Shown piece by piece: positions 52,932 through 61,973 of a stretch of DNA of 64,000 nucleotides. A program made the position numbers and the translations under genes. The DNA is from Halorussus rarus (GTDB lineage Archaea; Halobacteriota; Halobacteria; Halobacteriales; Haladaptataceae): contig NZ_QPMJ01000002.1 of NCBI RefSeq assembly GCF_003369835.1, positions 434,001 through 498,000 of the forward strand, read 5' to 3'. The notes under the pieces are model-generated. The model did not search any database, had not been told where the DNA came from, and saw only the letters and a program-made list of their open reading frames with translations. Each line of letters starts with the position of its first letter. Within the stretch, counting starts at the first letter, position 1.

Positions 52932-53762
52932 TCACGCCCCGCCGCGCAGCGCCAGCCACGCGACGAACACGACGGTCGCGCCCAGTCCCGTGCTCGCCAC
53001 CGCCTGCGCGCGGAGCCGGTCGAGCAGTTCGTGGGCGTCGTCGGTCACCTGCGCGACCTCGTACACCTCGCCGCCGAGCTCGCACCGCGGCAGGAAGTCC
53101 ATCGCGACGTGGAGGAACACCCCGGCGGCGAAGCCGAAGACGACCGCGTTGACGGGGGCACTGCTGGGGAGGCTGAGTAGCGCGGCCGGAATCGCGGTGA
53201 GGCCGACCCCCGCGGCCGGGAGCAGCAGCATCGTGACCGGCTTGCCGGCCCGCCGGAGCCGGTCGGCCGCGGCGTAGCCCGCCGGCCCCTTGTGGGAGAC
53301 GATGGCGAGGCCGAGCAGGTAGCCGACGTCGGTCATGTTGCCGTAGACGAGGCCGATGATGGCCCCCGCCGACAGCGAGTGGGCGGTGAGTTCCACGGCG
53401 GTGTGGTCGAACGGCAGGTCGGCGTGCATCGCCCGGTGGCCCAGCGTGTGGGCCGAGAAGCCCGCGAGCACGCCCGCGGCGATGCCGAACCCGCCGAACT
53501 TCGGATGGTGGCCGATGGCGCCGGGCACGATGAACACCGCCGCGCTGGTTATCATCGCGCCGCTGGCGAGCCCGTAGCCCCAGACGAGTCGCCCGGCGTC
53601 GGTCGTCGCCCCGGCGCGCTCGCCGAGGAACGCCGCCCCGCCCATCGCGGCGAACGCGATCCACGCGATGGCGACGACCTTCGTCAGGCCCGCCCCGAGC
53701 GCGAGCGGCGTGAGGGCCAGGAGTGCGAGCGGACCGACGAGGCCGAGGCGCGATAGTCGCAT
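52932..53762 (-). CDS. ZIP-family metal transporter (copy 1)
   Basis: 276 residues from the ATG at 53762 with about eight membrane segments. The metal-site helices carry ELTAHSLSAGAIIGLVYG and IVSHKGPAGYAAADRL, the equivalents of the HxxxG...HK/E ZIP motifs. It is expected to take up Zn2+, Mn2+ or Fe2+. A TATA-like ttattaattcg (plus 53784-53794) is 22-32 bases before the ATG, so the transcript is probably leaderless, and a TAAATC direct repeat (53768-53779) overlaps the start region. Confidence 0.85.
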   Translation of the reverse strand: MRLSRLGLVGPLALLALTPLALGAGLTKVVAIAWIAFAAMGGAAFLGERAGATTDAGRLVWGYGLASGAMITSAAVFIVPGAIGHHPKFGGFGIAAGVLAGFSAHTLGHRAMHADLPFDHTAVELTAHSLSAGAIIGLVYGNMTDVGYLLGLAIVSHKGPAGYAAADRLRRAGKPVTMLLLPAAGVGLTAIPAALLSLPSSAPVNAVVFGFAAGVFLHVAMDFLPRCELGGEVYEVAQVTDDAHELLDRLRAQAVASTGLGATVVFVAWLALRGGA

Positions 53763-54040
53763 GTTGTTAAATCTAAATCTCGAATTAATAAGGCCGTCGG
53801 TTCCCGGAGCGGGCGCGAGCCGGTCGGGCGCGCGGGTCGACCGGACGAGCATCGGGCCGCGCAGACCCGTCGATGCGGGCACGACGCATATGACAGTCGA
53901 GCCCGTCGGCCCGGGCACGTTCGGCGGCTCGGACGCGCGGGACCTTCTCCGACCGCCGCTCCGGGCGTGAGCGCGAGGTGGGTGAAAGGCGCGTTTCACC
54001 CTCTGGAAGGCTTATTCCCCCGGGTTCCGGAGTCAGACGT

Positions 54041-54733
54041 ATGACGGAGCTGACCCGACGCTCGGTCCTCGCGGCGGCCGGCGCGAGTCTCGCGCTCGCG
54101 GGCTGTCTGACCGACGCCCCGGACGGCAGTGGCGGCGAGAAGCTGACCGAGCGGACGACGACGGGGAGTCCCCCGACCGGAAAGCCCGGAACCGAGACGG
54201 GACCCGGCGAGACGCCGGCGGCCGGCGAAACCACGGGCGACTGGGTGGAGCGCCTCTCGAACGAGCCCGAGCCGAGCCACGGAATCGCCATCGAGAACGA
54301 GGCGGGCGTCCCCGGCACGTTCCGGGTCGAGGTCGTCCGCGAGGCGACCGGAGAGACCGTCTTCGAGACGACCCGGCGTGTCCGGCCGGGCGGGGAGGTC
54401 GCGGTGTACAACCTCCGGCAGGCCGACCCCGAGGGCGTCGAGCGCTTCGAGGTCTGCGCCGAACTGGTCGACGCGGGCGAGGCGGGGACCGGGACCGCCG
54501 AGGAACCCACGACGACATCTGCGACGACGACCGACGGGTCGGCCACCGCGACCGGCGAGTCGTCCACCGAATCCCGATCGACCGAGGCCGCCGCGAGCAC
54601 CGCGGTCGAGACGACCACCGCCGACTCCTCCCGCCGCGACTGCGCGACCATCGCCACCAACGAGTGCTACGGGAGCGCGTACGCCAGGTTCGCGGAGGAC
54701 GGGTCGGTCCAGCTCGTCTACGCCATCTGCTGA
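54041..54733 (+). CDS. Tat lipoprotein, unknown function
   Basis: 230 residues from the ATG at 54041. N-terminus MTELTRRSVLAAAGASLALAGC has the twin arginines and a lipobox (LAGC), so it is exported folded and lipid-anchored. A Thr/Gly/Pro linker (about 25-65) leads to a small beta-rich domain (about 75-150: HGIAIENEAGVPGTFRVEVV), a Thr/Ser stretch and a C-terminus with three cysteines (DCATIATNECYGS ... YAIC). No enzyme motif. It may bind a ligand or act as surface sensor. Confidence 0.82.
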   Translation: MTELTRRSVLAAAGASLALAGCLTDAPDGSGGEKLTERTTTGSPPTGKPGTETGPGETPAAGETTGDWVERLSNEPEPSHGIAIENEAGVPGTFRVEVVREATGETVFETTRRVRPGGEVAVYNLRQADPEGVERFEVCAELVDAGEAGTGTAEEPTTTSATTTDGSATATGESSTESRSTEAAASTAVETTTADSSRRDCATIATNECYGSAYARFAEDGSVQLVYAIC

Positions 54734-54773
54734 GTTCGGTTGCCCCGTCGGCGAACGGAGCGGTGTCGGACTC

Positions 54774-55469
54774 TTACGCCGTCGCCTGCTGGAACTCCTT
54801 CAGGCCGACGACCCCGCCGTCGAGGTCCTCGGCGGGGGCGTCGGTCGCGGCCCAGAACACGAGGTCTGCGGCGTCCCCGGGGTCCCGGCCCCGTCCGCCG
54901 GTCAGGTCCGTCGCCACGGTTCCGGGGTCGACGACGGCCACCACGGGGTCGACCTCGACGGCGAACTGCCGCACGACCGCCTCGGCCGCCGCCTTCGAGA
55001 CCGCGTACGAGCCGTACCCCGATTGCGCATCCCGCGCCACCGCGCCGGAGGGGACCAGCACACGCGCTCCGTCGGCGAGGTGCGGCAGCGCCTCCTTGAC
55101 CGCGGCGAAGACGCCCCGGGCGTTCGTCCGGAACGAGTCGTCGAACGCCGAGTAGGCGTCGTCGGCCAGCGGCGTCTCGCCGGGATCGCCGTGGTAGACG
55201 CCCGCGCAGGCGACAGCGACGTCGATGCCGTCGTCGCTCCGGCGGGCCGCGGTCTCCATCAGGCGCTCGACGTCGTACTCGTCGCGGACGTCCGCCCGCA
55301 TCCCTTCGATGTCGCCGCCCTCCCCCGCGATGTCGTCGACCGCCGCGTCGAGCGCGTCCTCCTCCCGTGCGCAGGCCACGACCCTCGCGCCCTCCGCGGC
55401 GAACCGCCGGGCGACCGCCTCGCCGATGCCCCGGCTCGCGCCGGTCACGACCGCTGTCAGTCCGTCCAT
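54774..55469 (-). CDS. Short-chain dehydrogenase/reductase
   Basis: 231 residues from the ATG at 55469. NAD(P)-binding motif VTGASRGIGEAVARRF at residues 8-23, VACAGVYHG, catalytic Ser in VLVPSGAVA and Tyr/Lys in GYGSYAVSKAAAEAV. The Arg residues after the first beta strand (CAREEDALD) lean towards NADP. Substrate unknown. It is convergent with the Tat lipoprotein gene, 40 bases apart. Confidence 0.93.
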   Translation of the reverse strand: MDGLTAVVTGASRGIGEAVARRFAAEGARVVACAREEDALDAAVDDIAGEGGDIEGMRADVRDEYDVERLMETAARRSDDGIDVAVACAGVYHGDPGETPLADDAYSAFDDSFRTNARGVFAAVKEALPHLADGARVLVPSGAVARDAQSGYGSYAVSKAAAEAVVRQFAVEVDPVVAVVDPGTVATDLTGGRGRDPGDAADLVFWAATDAPAEDLDGGVVGLKEFQQATA

Positions 55470-55587
55470 GTGCTTCCGGTGGGGCTCCGGACGCAAACCG
55501 GTTTCTGCGCCCGGCGGGGTCCCGCCGACGGCTCGACGCCCGGACCACTCCGCCACAGTTACGTCGGCCGAGTGCCGACCGTCGGCC

Positions 55588-56121
55588 ATGTTCAGGCCGG
55601 GCCACTACGGCGTGGCGCTCGCGCTGTACGCCCCCGTCGGCGGCTGGCTGCTCGCTGCCGGCTACCCGTCGGCCGCGGTCGCGGGCGGCGCCGGCGTCCT
55701 CTGGCTGACGATGCTGCCCGACTGGGACACCAGGCTCCCGCTCGTCGACCACCGCGGGCCGACCCACACCCTCCCGTTCGTCGCGCTGGTGGCGGGCGTC
55801 GCCTGGCTCATCGTCGGTACGGTCGCCGACGCGACCGCACCCGCACTGGGTCTCGCCGGCGCCGCGGCGGGACCGGTGTCGCTCCGGGCGTTCGCCGCCG
55901 GCGTCGCGGCGCTGGCCGTCCTCGCGCACCTCGCGGCCGACCTGCTGACGCCGATGGGCGTGGCGGTGCTGTGGCCCCTCTCCGGGCGGCGCTACTCGCT
56001 GTCGGTGACCACCGCCGACAGCGCGGTCTGGAACTACGCGCTGTTCGCGCTGGGCGTCTTCGCGACCGCCGCGGCGGCGTACCTCGGCGCGGAGCTGCTG
56101 GCGGGCGCGCCGGCGCGGTAA
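55588..56121 (+). CDS. Membrane-bound metal-dependent hydrolase (YdjM-like, copy 2)
   Basis: 177 residues from the ATG at 55588. Key residues lie in MFRPGHYGVALALYAPVGG (His), LPDWDTRLPLVDHRGPTHTL (Asp, His, His) and LAHLAADLLTPMGVAVLWPL, the pattern of DUF457/YdjM membrane hydrolases. About four membrane segments. Similar in type to the gene at 8724 but shorter and without the Gly-rich insert. Its substrate is unknown, probably lipid-linked phosphates. Confidence 0.88.
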   Translation: MFRPGHYGVALALYAPVGGWLLAAGYPSAAVAGGAGVLWLTMLPDWDTRLPLVDHRGPTHTLPFVALVAGVAWLIVGTVADATAPALGLAGAAAGPVSLRAFAAGVAALAVLAHLAADLLTPMGVAVLWPLSGRRYSLSVTTADSAVWNYALFALGVFATAAAAYLGAELLAGAPAR

Positions 56122-56233
56122 CTCGGAGCCGAGGTGGTGGTCCGGCGCCCGACCCGGAGCGCGTCCGTCCCGCGGACGAATCTGACCCTCGCGGGGCGAC
56201 AACCCTTTTCAGCGCGTCGGCCCTGTTTCCGAT

Positions 56234-56803
56234 ATGACGCGGGACTCGAACGACGCGCCGCCCGGCGAGCGGGACAGCGGCCCCACGCTCGCCGACGACG
56301 TGCTTCTGGCTCCGCTCCGGGAGACCGACGACCCGGTGCTGACGACCGGGGAGGTCAGCGACACGGTCCCGTTCGGCCGGCGGTCCACGGCCGAGGGGCT
56401 CGAACGGCTCGCCGGCGAGGGCGTCGTCGAGCGCAAGTCGGTCGGCGACGGCGCGGTCTGGTGGCTGCCGGGCCACACCGACACGAACGAGCGCCGCGGG
56501 CCGATGCCCGGCGCGACCCGGGAGTACGACGGCGGCCTCTCGACCCGGCTGGAGAACGCCATCTCGACGCTCTCGGTGCCGGACGAGCGCGAGCGCGGCG
56601 CGGTGTACGCGGCCTGCTACTTCCTGTCGGAGTACGGCCCGGCGAACCCCGAGACGCTCCGGGCGGAGGTGTACGCCAACTACCCGGCCGGTCACGACGA
56701 CGCCGAGTCGTGGTGGACCGAGGCGATCAGGCCGGCCCTGGCCGCGCTCGACGAGGTCGAGCGCGACGGCGACGAGTGGCGGATCGCCCCGGTCGACGAG
56801 TAG
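56234..56803 (+). CDS. Haloarchaeal winged-helix protein
   Basis: 189 residues. N-terminal winged helix (about 20-75: DDPVLTTGEVSDTVPFGRRS, then TAEGLERLAGEGVVERKSVG and WWLPGH at the wing) and a C-terminal domain of unknown type (SVPDERERGAVYAACYFLSE; WWTEAIRPALAALDEVERDG) that may be a second winged helix. Such proteins are frequent in haloarchaea and presumed transcription regulators. It converges with a zinc-finger micro-protein gene. Confidence 0.78.
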   Translation: MTRDSNDAPPGERDSGPTLADDVLLAPLRETDDPVLTTGEVSDTVPFGRRSTAEGLERLAGEGVVERKSVGDGAVWWLPGHTDTNERRGPMPGATREYDGGLSTRLENAISTLSVPDERERGAVYAACYFLSEYGPANPETLRAEVYANYPAGHDDAESWWTEAIRPALAALDEVERDGDEWRIAPVDE

Positions 56804-56858
56804 CGCGGCGAGCGCGGCCCGGCCTCCGGTCCGGTCGACTCCCGACTCCGTCCGGCGG

Positions 56859-57005
56859 TCACCACTCCCGGTAGGTCAGCTCGTCGGCCTTGTTGGTGAC
56901 CGCCTGCATCATGCACCCGTGGCAGACCCAGACGTCGCCGCCGGTGCGCGACACCAGCCGGGTCCCGTCGGACTTGCGGGATTCGCAGATGTCACAGACG
57001 CGCAT
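56859..57005 (-). CDS. 48-residue zinc-finger protein
   Basis: Reads MRVCDICESRKSDGTRLVSR then ...VWVCHGCMMQAVTNK and ends in DELTYREW. Two CxxC pairs (C4, C7 and the WVCHGC pair, about 21 residues apart) form a probable zinc knuckle. It starts at the ATG at 57005 and stops at 56859. It is too short for usual gene finders but its codon use is normal, and the CxxC spacing fits haloarchaeal HVO_2753-like and rubredoxin-like micro-proteins. Function unknown. Confidence 0.82.
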   Translation of the reverse strand: MRVCDICESRKSDGTRLVSRTGGDVWVCHGCMMQAVTNKADELTYREW

Positions 57006-57247
57006 GACCCGTGTTAGCCCCTCGAAGGTTTCAATCTCTCGGGGACTCGGCCCGTTACCGTCGAGGAGACCGGCGCTCGACCACTGCGGCGCCCGCGGAG
57101 TCCGCGGGAGGCGACCGCCGACTCGGCCCGCAGCCGACCGGACCCGACTCGGCCGCCGGCGCGCCGGCGGATTTTTGGGCCCGAGGTTCGACGTATCGCC
57201 GTGATGAGCGTTCGAGGCGACGGTCGGCGGTCGGGGAGGGACACACC

Positions 57248-58219
57248 GTGCTGACCGAGTGGTTCGTCCGCGTCGTCGGCCACGACCCCGTGATGCAGGG
57301 GCTGGCCGGCGGCGTCGTCATCGCGGCGATGAACACCCTGGGCGCCGCGCTGATCGTGGCCTGGCCCGACCCCTCCGACCGGGCGCTCGACGGGACGCTC
57401 GGATTCGCCGCGGGCGTGATGCTGTCGGCGAGCTTCACCAGCCTCCTCCTGCCGGGCATCGAGGCGGCGTCCGAGCCCGGGTACCGGGCCCTCTCGGTCG
57501 GCGGAGTCGAACTGGCCGGCGTCCTCCCGGTGCTGCTGGGCTTCGCGCTCGGCGTCCTCCTGCTCGACCGGGCCGACCAGTGGGTGCCCCACGTCCACGT
57601 GGTCATCACCGGCCGGGGCGGCGCCGCGGCCGACGAGACGCGGGCGGACGAGGCGCAGTCGGAGGCCGACGACACCCGGCGGAGCGACAGCTTCGAGACG
57701 TCGGCCGACGCCGAACCCCGCATCGAGGAGGACACCGCGACCGGGCGGGAGCGACTCGCCCCCGACGACGCCCGGACCGCCTCGGTCCTGCTGTTCATCG
57801 TCGCCATCACCATCCACAACATGCCCGAGGGGCTCGCGGTGGGCGTGAGCTTCGGGTCGGGGAACGTCGGCGACGCGCTCGTGCTGATGCTTGCCATCGG
57901 CGTCCAGAACGTCCCGGAGGGGCTGGCGGTGTCGGTCGCCGCGGCCAACGCCGGGTTCGGGTCGCTGGCCTACGCCGCGTTCGCGGGCGTCCGGGCCGGT
58001 CTCGTCGAGATCCCGCTGGCGGTGCTCGGCGCGGTCGCGGTGGGGCTCGCCGCGCCGGTGCTCCCCTACGCGATGGGGTTCGCGGCCGGCGCGATGCTGT
58101 TCGTCATCAGCGACGAGATCGTGCCCGAGACCCACGCCCGGGGCCACGAGCGCGTCGCCACCCTCGGCACGATGCTCGGGGTCGCGGTGATGCTGTACCT
58201 CGACATCGTGCTCGGGTGA
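57248..58219 (+). CDS. ZIP-family metal transporter (GufA type, copy 2)
   Basis: 323 residues from a GTG start at 57248; upstream frame is GC-biased shadow. Eight membrane segments with signature metal helices TIHNMPEGLAVGVSFGSG and VQNVPEGLAVSVAAAN. A His/Asp/Glu-rich cytoplasmic loop (about 115-175) could bind metal. GufA-type ZIPs import Zn2+ and related ions. No metal-regulator motif is obvious upstream. Confidence 0.92.
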   Translation: MLTEWFVRVVGHDPVMQGLAGGVVIAAMNTLGAALIVAWPDPSDRALDGTLGFAAGVMLSASFTSLLLPGIEAASEPGYRALSVGGVELAGVLPVLLGFALGVLLLDRADQWVPHVHVVITGRGGAAADETRADEAQSEADDTRRSDSFETSADAEPRIEEDTATGRERLAPDDARTASVLLFIVAITIHNMPEGLAVGVSFGSGNVGDALVLMLAIGVQNVPEGLAVSVAAANAGFGSLAYAAFAGVRAGLVEIPLAVLGAVAVGLAAPVLPYAMGFAAGAMLFVISDEIVPETHARGHERVATLGTMLGVAVMLYLDIVLG

Positions 58220-58270
58220 CCTGTCGGAAGCGGTTATCACGGTGGGACTCGTCTCTTCTCCCGGGAGACC

Positions 58271-58696
58271 ATGGAGCACGTCGAGTACGTCTACACGTTC
58301 GGGATGACCGACGCGGAACTGGACGACCGCCTCCGGGCGGGCGAGGCGGGCGTCCTGTCGCTCGCCGACGGCGGCGACGCCTACGGCGTCCCGGTCGGCT
58401 ACCACTTCGACGGCGAGTCGCTACTCGTCAGGCTCGGCGACAGCGAGGGCAGCACGAAGATGGAGTACCTCGACGCGACCGAGACTGCCACGCTGGTCGT
58501 CTACGAGAAGGAGAGCGACGAGGAGTCCTGGAGCGTCGTGGTCCGCGGGACGCCCCGTGAGCTACCGCCGAAGCCCGACGCCGAGGTCAACGAGGAGTTC
58601 GAGCCGTTCCGGCTCTTCGACGAGGACATCGAGGACGTCGAGGCGGCGATCTACGAGCTGGAGATGGACGAGGTGACCGGACGGCGGACCGACTGA
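58271..58696 (+). CDS. PNPOx-like flavin-binding-family protein (copy 1)
   Basis: 141 residues. Split beta-barrel of the pyridoxamine-phosphate-oxidase clan: [53 protein letters not shown]. Archaeal members usually bind FMN, F420 or heme and have varied reductase roles; pyridoxal synthesis is unlikely. The C-terminal acidic tail is halophile-like. It precedes msrB by 57 bases, and both might serve redox defence. Confidence 0.87.
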   Translation: MEHVEYVYTFGMTDAELDDRLRAGEAGVLSLADGGDAYGVPVGYHFDGESLLVRLGDSEGSTKMEYLDATETATLVVYEKESDEESWSVVVRGTPRELPPKPDAEVNEEFEPFRLFDEDIEDVEAAIYELEMDEVTGRRTD

Positions 58697-58752
58697 CCAT
58701 CGTTTCATTGCCACGCACAACCCCTATCCTTCCCCGGTCCCAAGGAGTACCC

Positions 58753-59184
58753 ATGAGCGAGAAAGGCAAAGCGAAGGCCGACGACCTGCCCGACTCCGAC
58801 GAGGAGTGGCGCGACCGGCTGAGCGACGAGGAGTACCGCGTCCTCCGGGAGGCCGGGACCGAGCGACCCTTCTCGGGCGAGCACGTCGACCGGAAGGACG
58901 ACGGCAGCTACGCCTGCGCCGGCTGCGGCGCGGAGCTGTTCGATTCGGAGACCAAGTACGACTCGGGCTGCGGCTGGCCGAGCTTCTACGACGCCGACGA
59001 CGACCGCATCGAGACCCGGCGGGACACCAGCAAGGGGATGGACCGGGTCGAGGTGCTGTGCGCGGAGTGCGGCGGCCACCTCGGCCACGTGTTCGAGGAC
59101 GGGCCGGAGCCGACCGGCAAGCGCTACTGCATCAACTCGGTCGCGCTGGACTTCGAGGACGAGGACGGTTCGAGCGCCGACTGA
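58753..59184 (+). CDS. msrB: Peptide-methionine (R)-S-oxide reductase
   Basis: 143 residues from the ATG at 58753. Zinc-binding CxxC pairs in [17 protein letters not shown] and [17 protein letters not shown], and the catalytic cysteine in [21 protein letters not shown] is the substrate pocket. It reduces methionine-R-sulfoxide in oxidised proteins, using thioredoxin-like donors. No MsrA is in the window. Confidence 0.96.
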   Translation: MSEKGKAKADDLPDSDEEWRDRLSDEEYRVLREAGTERPFSGEHVDRKDDGSYACAGCGAELFDSETKYDSGCGWPSFYDADDDRIETRRDTSKGMDRVEVLCAECGGHLGHVFEDGPEPTGKRYCINSVALDFEDEDGSSAD

Positions 59185-59254
59185 CGCGAGCACCGGATCC
59201 AGCGGCGGCCGACGGAGGGACGAACCCGGACCGACCGACGCGGGCGACCCCGCT

Positions 59255-59491
59255 TCACACCCGGAGCCGGACCGTGCTATCGGTGAGGTTCGAGACGTAC
59301 CGGTCGGGGAGGCGGTGGACGTCCTGGGAGACCGGCCCGTCCCAGCCGAGTCCGGCCACCGCCTCGTCGTCGGCGTCCGGTTCGACCGAGACGTACATGT
59401 CGCCGTCGCGAACGTCCTCGACGGTGCCGATCTCGACGCCGCTCTGGGCGACGACCCGCTTCCCGATGTGGTCCTCGGAGTAGTCGGCCAT
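59255..59491 (-). CDS. PRC-barrel-like small protein
   Basis: 78 residues from the ATG at 59491. Text DHIGKRVVAQSGVEIGTVED and DGDMYVSVEPD follows the PRC-barrel beta pattern found in RimM and photosynthetic reaction centre H chains and common as single small proteins in haloarchaea. It probably mediates RNA or protein contacts. Function is not known. Confidence 0.78.
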   Translation of the reverse strand: MADYSEDHIGKRVVAQSGVEIGTVEDVRDGDMYVSVEPDADDEAVAGLGWDGPVSQDVHRLPDRYVSNLTDSTVRLRV

Positions 59492-59631
59492 GACCACCGG
59501 TAGGGGCGCCGCGTCCGAATGCGTTCGGGCCGCCCGGAACCGAGCGGTGGGACGTTACCGATATTCGGCGGGAGCGTGCCACCGCGAGTCACACTTATGG
59601 CCGCACGGAGACTACGTCGAGACGAGAACAG

Positions 59632-60198
59632 ATGAGCCGAACCGCCGGCGACGGGCCGACGAACACAGGCGCACCGACCCCCGGAGGTGGCGACCCGGAC
59701 GCCGCCGAGTTCGAGCGACTCCGGACCAGGAAGAAGGAGCGCCATGGCAACGCCGAGCGCGCCGAGGTCCGGGACGTGTACGTGGGCGAGCGCCGGGTGG
59801 TCCTGACGGTCGGGTTCGACTGGACGACGGACACCGAGCGACTCGCCTACGACCTCGACGACGACCGGGACGTGCTCAAGCTGGAGGCGCTGGCCGAGTC
59901 GAAGGGGTTCGACTTCGAGCAGGTGTCGTTCCTGACGGGCGAGACGCTCCCGGTCGTCTACACGGGCGACCGGTGGGTGCCCGAGGCCCACCTCGCCCAC
60001 GCCGAGGGCGAGGGGTCGGCCCGCGAGACGTTCCTGACCGAGCTCCGGCTGCTCGGGCGGGAGCTGGCCCGGTCGCCGTCGGTGCTGCGCCGGCTGGTCC
60101 GCGTCTCGCGGACGATGACCACCAAGCAGCTGGTCATCGCGGTCATCATCGTGAAGAAGGTCGTCATCGTCGCGCTGATCGCGTGGCTGGTGCTGTAG
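59632..60198 (+). CDS. Tail-anchored hypothetical protein
   Basis: 188 residues. A disordered N-terminus (1-40), an alpha/beta domain (about 45-130: VLTVGFDWTTDTERLAYDLD; LEALAESKGFDFEQVSFLTG) and a single C-terminal hydrophobic segment (TTKQLVIAVIIVKKVVIVAL), so it is likely held at the inner face of the membrane. No recognised family. It ends 49 bases before a PNPOx gene, and they may share a transcript. Confidence 0.7.
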   Translation: MSRTAGDGPTNTGAPTPGGGDPDAAEFERLRTRKKERHGNAERAEVRDVYVGERRVVLTVGFDWTTDTERLAYDLDDDRDVLKLEALAESKGFDFEQVSFLTGETLPVVYTGDRWVPEAHLAHAEGEGSARETFLTELRLLGRELARSPSVLRRLVRVSRTMTTKQLVIAVIIVKKVVIVALIAWLVL

Positions 60199-60247
60199 GC
60201 CGCCGGGCGCGGAAAGCGTTTTGCCGCCGCCGGACCTGGACTACCAC

Positions 60248-60637
60248 ATGTCGAATCCGGTCCCCGCGGAGGTCGAGGAACTGCTGACCAGCGAACCGCT
60301 GATGGCCCACTTCGCCACCTGCTCGGGCGGGAACCCCCACGTCGCGCCGGTGTGGTACCACTACGACGACGGCGCGATAGAGGTGCTCACGATCGGCCGG
60401 AAGCTCTCGAACGTCCGGGAGAACCCGCGGGTCGCGGTGTCGGTCCAGAAGGACGAGGGCGGGCAGGCCCGGTGGATGGTCACCCTCCGGGGGACCGCCA
60501 CCGTCGTCGAGGACGAGGACGAGACCCGCGCGGCGGCCGGGCGCATCAACCCGAAGTACGGCGCGGACGGGGACGAGTACCCCGAGAACGTGCTGGTCCG
60601 GGTCGACGTCGGGTCGGCGAGCTACCAGACGTACTGA
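60248..60637 (+). CDS. PNPOx-like flavin-binding-family protein (copy 2)
   Basis: 129 residues from the ATG at 60248. MSNPVPAEVEELLTSEPLMA, HFATCSGGNPHVAPVWYHYD, KLSNVRENPRVAVSVQKDE, WMVTLRGTATVVEDEDE: these are typical of the F420/FMN-binding split-barrel family. A PVWYHYD segment and ENPRVAVSV align with F420-dependent reductases, a likely cofactor in haloarchaea. Substrate unknown. Confidence 0.9.
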   Translation: MSNPVPAEVEELLTSEPLMAHFATCSGGNPHVAPVWYHYDDGAIEVLTIGRKLSNVRENPRVAVSVQKDEGGQARWMVTLRGTATVVEDEDETRAAAGRINPKYGADGDEYPENVLVRVDVGSASYQTY

Positions 60638-60656
60638 GGCTGTTTCCCCCGGCGGA

Positions 60657-61811
60657 CTACTCGATTGGGAACCGCAGGATGGCGGCCATCCCACCGAAGG
60701 CCTCGTCGAACCGCCGGCCCCCGTCGAAGTCGGTCGGCACGACCACGCAGTCGCCGCCCTCCTCGGTCGCCCGCTCCTGGACGTCCCGGACCGCCTCGAA
60801 CGGGAGGTCGGCCGACACCAGCGCGGTCTCGACCGCGTCGTACTCCAGGGCCTCGTCGACCGCCTCGCGGCCGTAGACCACGTCGTCGCCGGCGGAGCCA
60901 TCGCCGTCGGCGTCGCCGCCCGCGCCGCCGGCGTTCCCGGCGTCGAGCGCGTCGAAGAACCGGTCGAGCGCCTCGCGCATCTCCCGGCGCTCGGCGTCCT
61001 CGATGCGGTCGCTGGCCTTCTCGACGAGCTGGTGGAGCCCCTGCTCGGAGGCGTACTCGACCGACACCGGGTCGCCGACCAGCATCTCCTCGAGCCGGTA
61101 GTCGAGGTGGTCGCCCTCCCGGAAGTCGTCGACCGTCACGTCCGTGCCCCCCAGCAGGAGGCCGTCGACGTCGCTGGACGCGCTCGCCGACTCGTCGTCG
61201 TGTTCGCCCAGGAACGCGCGTCGGGCCTCCTCGCCGACCGACTCGAAGAACTCCTCCTTCTGTCGCTCGCGCTCGCGCTCGAACCGCTGGGCCGACTGGC
61301 CGCCGGCCTTGGTCTTGCCCATCACGTCGCTCTCGAACGTCTCGATGACCTGCACGTCGTCGTTCTCGGTCAGGCCGAGCGCCGCGCCGCCGCGCTCGAC
61401 GACGAGCAGGCCGAACGTCTTCGAGGCGCCGGCCGCCGCGTCGAGCACGTCGGTCCGGAACTCGTTGCCGCGCTCGTAGACGAACTCCGAGACCGGCGAC
61501 GGCAGGTCGTCGAAGACGTACTCGACGACCTCGCCGTCGACCACGCCGGCGTAGACGACCAGTCCGTTCTCGGGCGTCGAATCGCGGTGCTGGAGCACGC
61601 CGCGAGCGGCCTCCAGCGCGTCGAGGTACGCCGCGTCCTCGCTCTCCTCCTCGATGAACTCCGACTCCGCGCGGTCCTCCTCGACGCGTTCGAGGGCCTC
61701 GCCGACCGTGCGGTCGGGCGGAACCGCGACGGTCAGCAGGTCGTCCGCGGTCGCTTCGGCGTCTTCGACGCGCTCGATTCGCTCGTGTCGCTCGTAGTCT
61801 TCGATGTCCAT
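60657..61811 (-). CDS. Archaeal Vms1/aRF1-like protein with GGQ motif
   Basis: 384 residues. The central VLRF1/eRF1-type domain shows FGLLVVERGGAALGLTENDD and the loop GKTKAGGQSAQRFERERERQ, whose GGQ can hydrolyse peptidyl-tRNA at the ribosome. The N-terminal stop-codon recognition domain of aRF1 is replaced by a shorter acidic domain (1-100), so it is not the normal release factor. Vms1/ANKZF1 frees nascent chains on stalled large subunits. The C-terminal domain (about 300-384) has an eL30-like fold (AVDEALEYDAVETALVSADL; VVVPTDFDGGRRFDEAFGG). Confidence 0.88.
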   Translation of the reverse strand: MDIEDYERHERIERVEDAEATADDLLTVAVPPDRTVGEALERVEEDRAESEFIEEESEDAAYLDALEAARGVLQHRDSTPENGLVVYAGVVDGEVVEYVFDDLPSPVSEFVYERGNEFRTDVLDAAAGASKTFGLLVVERGGAALGLTENDDVQVIETFESDVMGKTKAGGQSAQRFERERERQKEEFFESVGEEARRAFLGEHDDESASASSDVDGLLLGGTDVTVDDFREGDHLDYRLEEMLVGDPVSVEYASEQGLHQLVEKASDRIEDAERREMREALDRFFDALDAGNAGGAGGDADGDGSAGDDVVYGREAVDEALEYDAVETALVSADLPFEAVRDVQERATEEGGDCVVVPTDFDGGRRFDEAFGGMAAILRFPIE

Positions 61812-61973
61812 CGTATCGTGTCGTCGCCGGCACCGCAGTTCCCGGCAGGTCGTCCCGACCGGCGGGGACGCCAGCGACCTGAACCCCCGTGAGCAACCGT
61901 CTACGCCGCACGGCCGATTGAGGGTTTGGGCCGAAAGCGACCGTCGAGTCGCTCGGGGTCGCAGTGCGGCCCC

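Noticed and set aside
57011-57247. N-terminal extension of the second ZIP transporter
   Set aside because: The extra residues are Arg/Pro/Gly-rich shadow text; the membrane protein starts naturally at the GTG at 57248.
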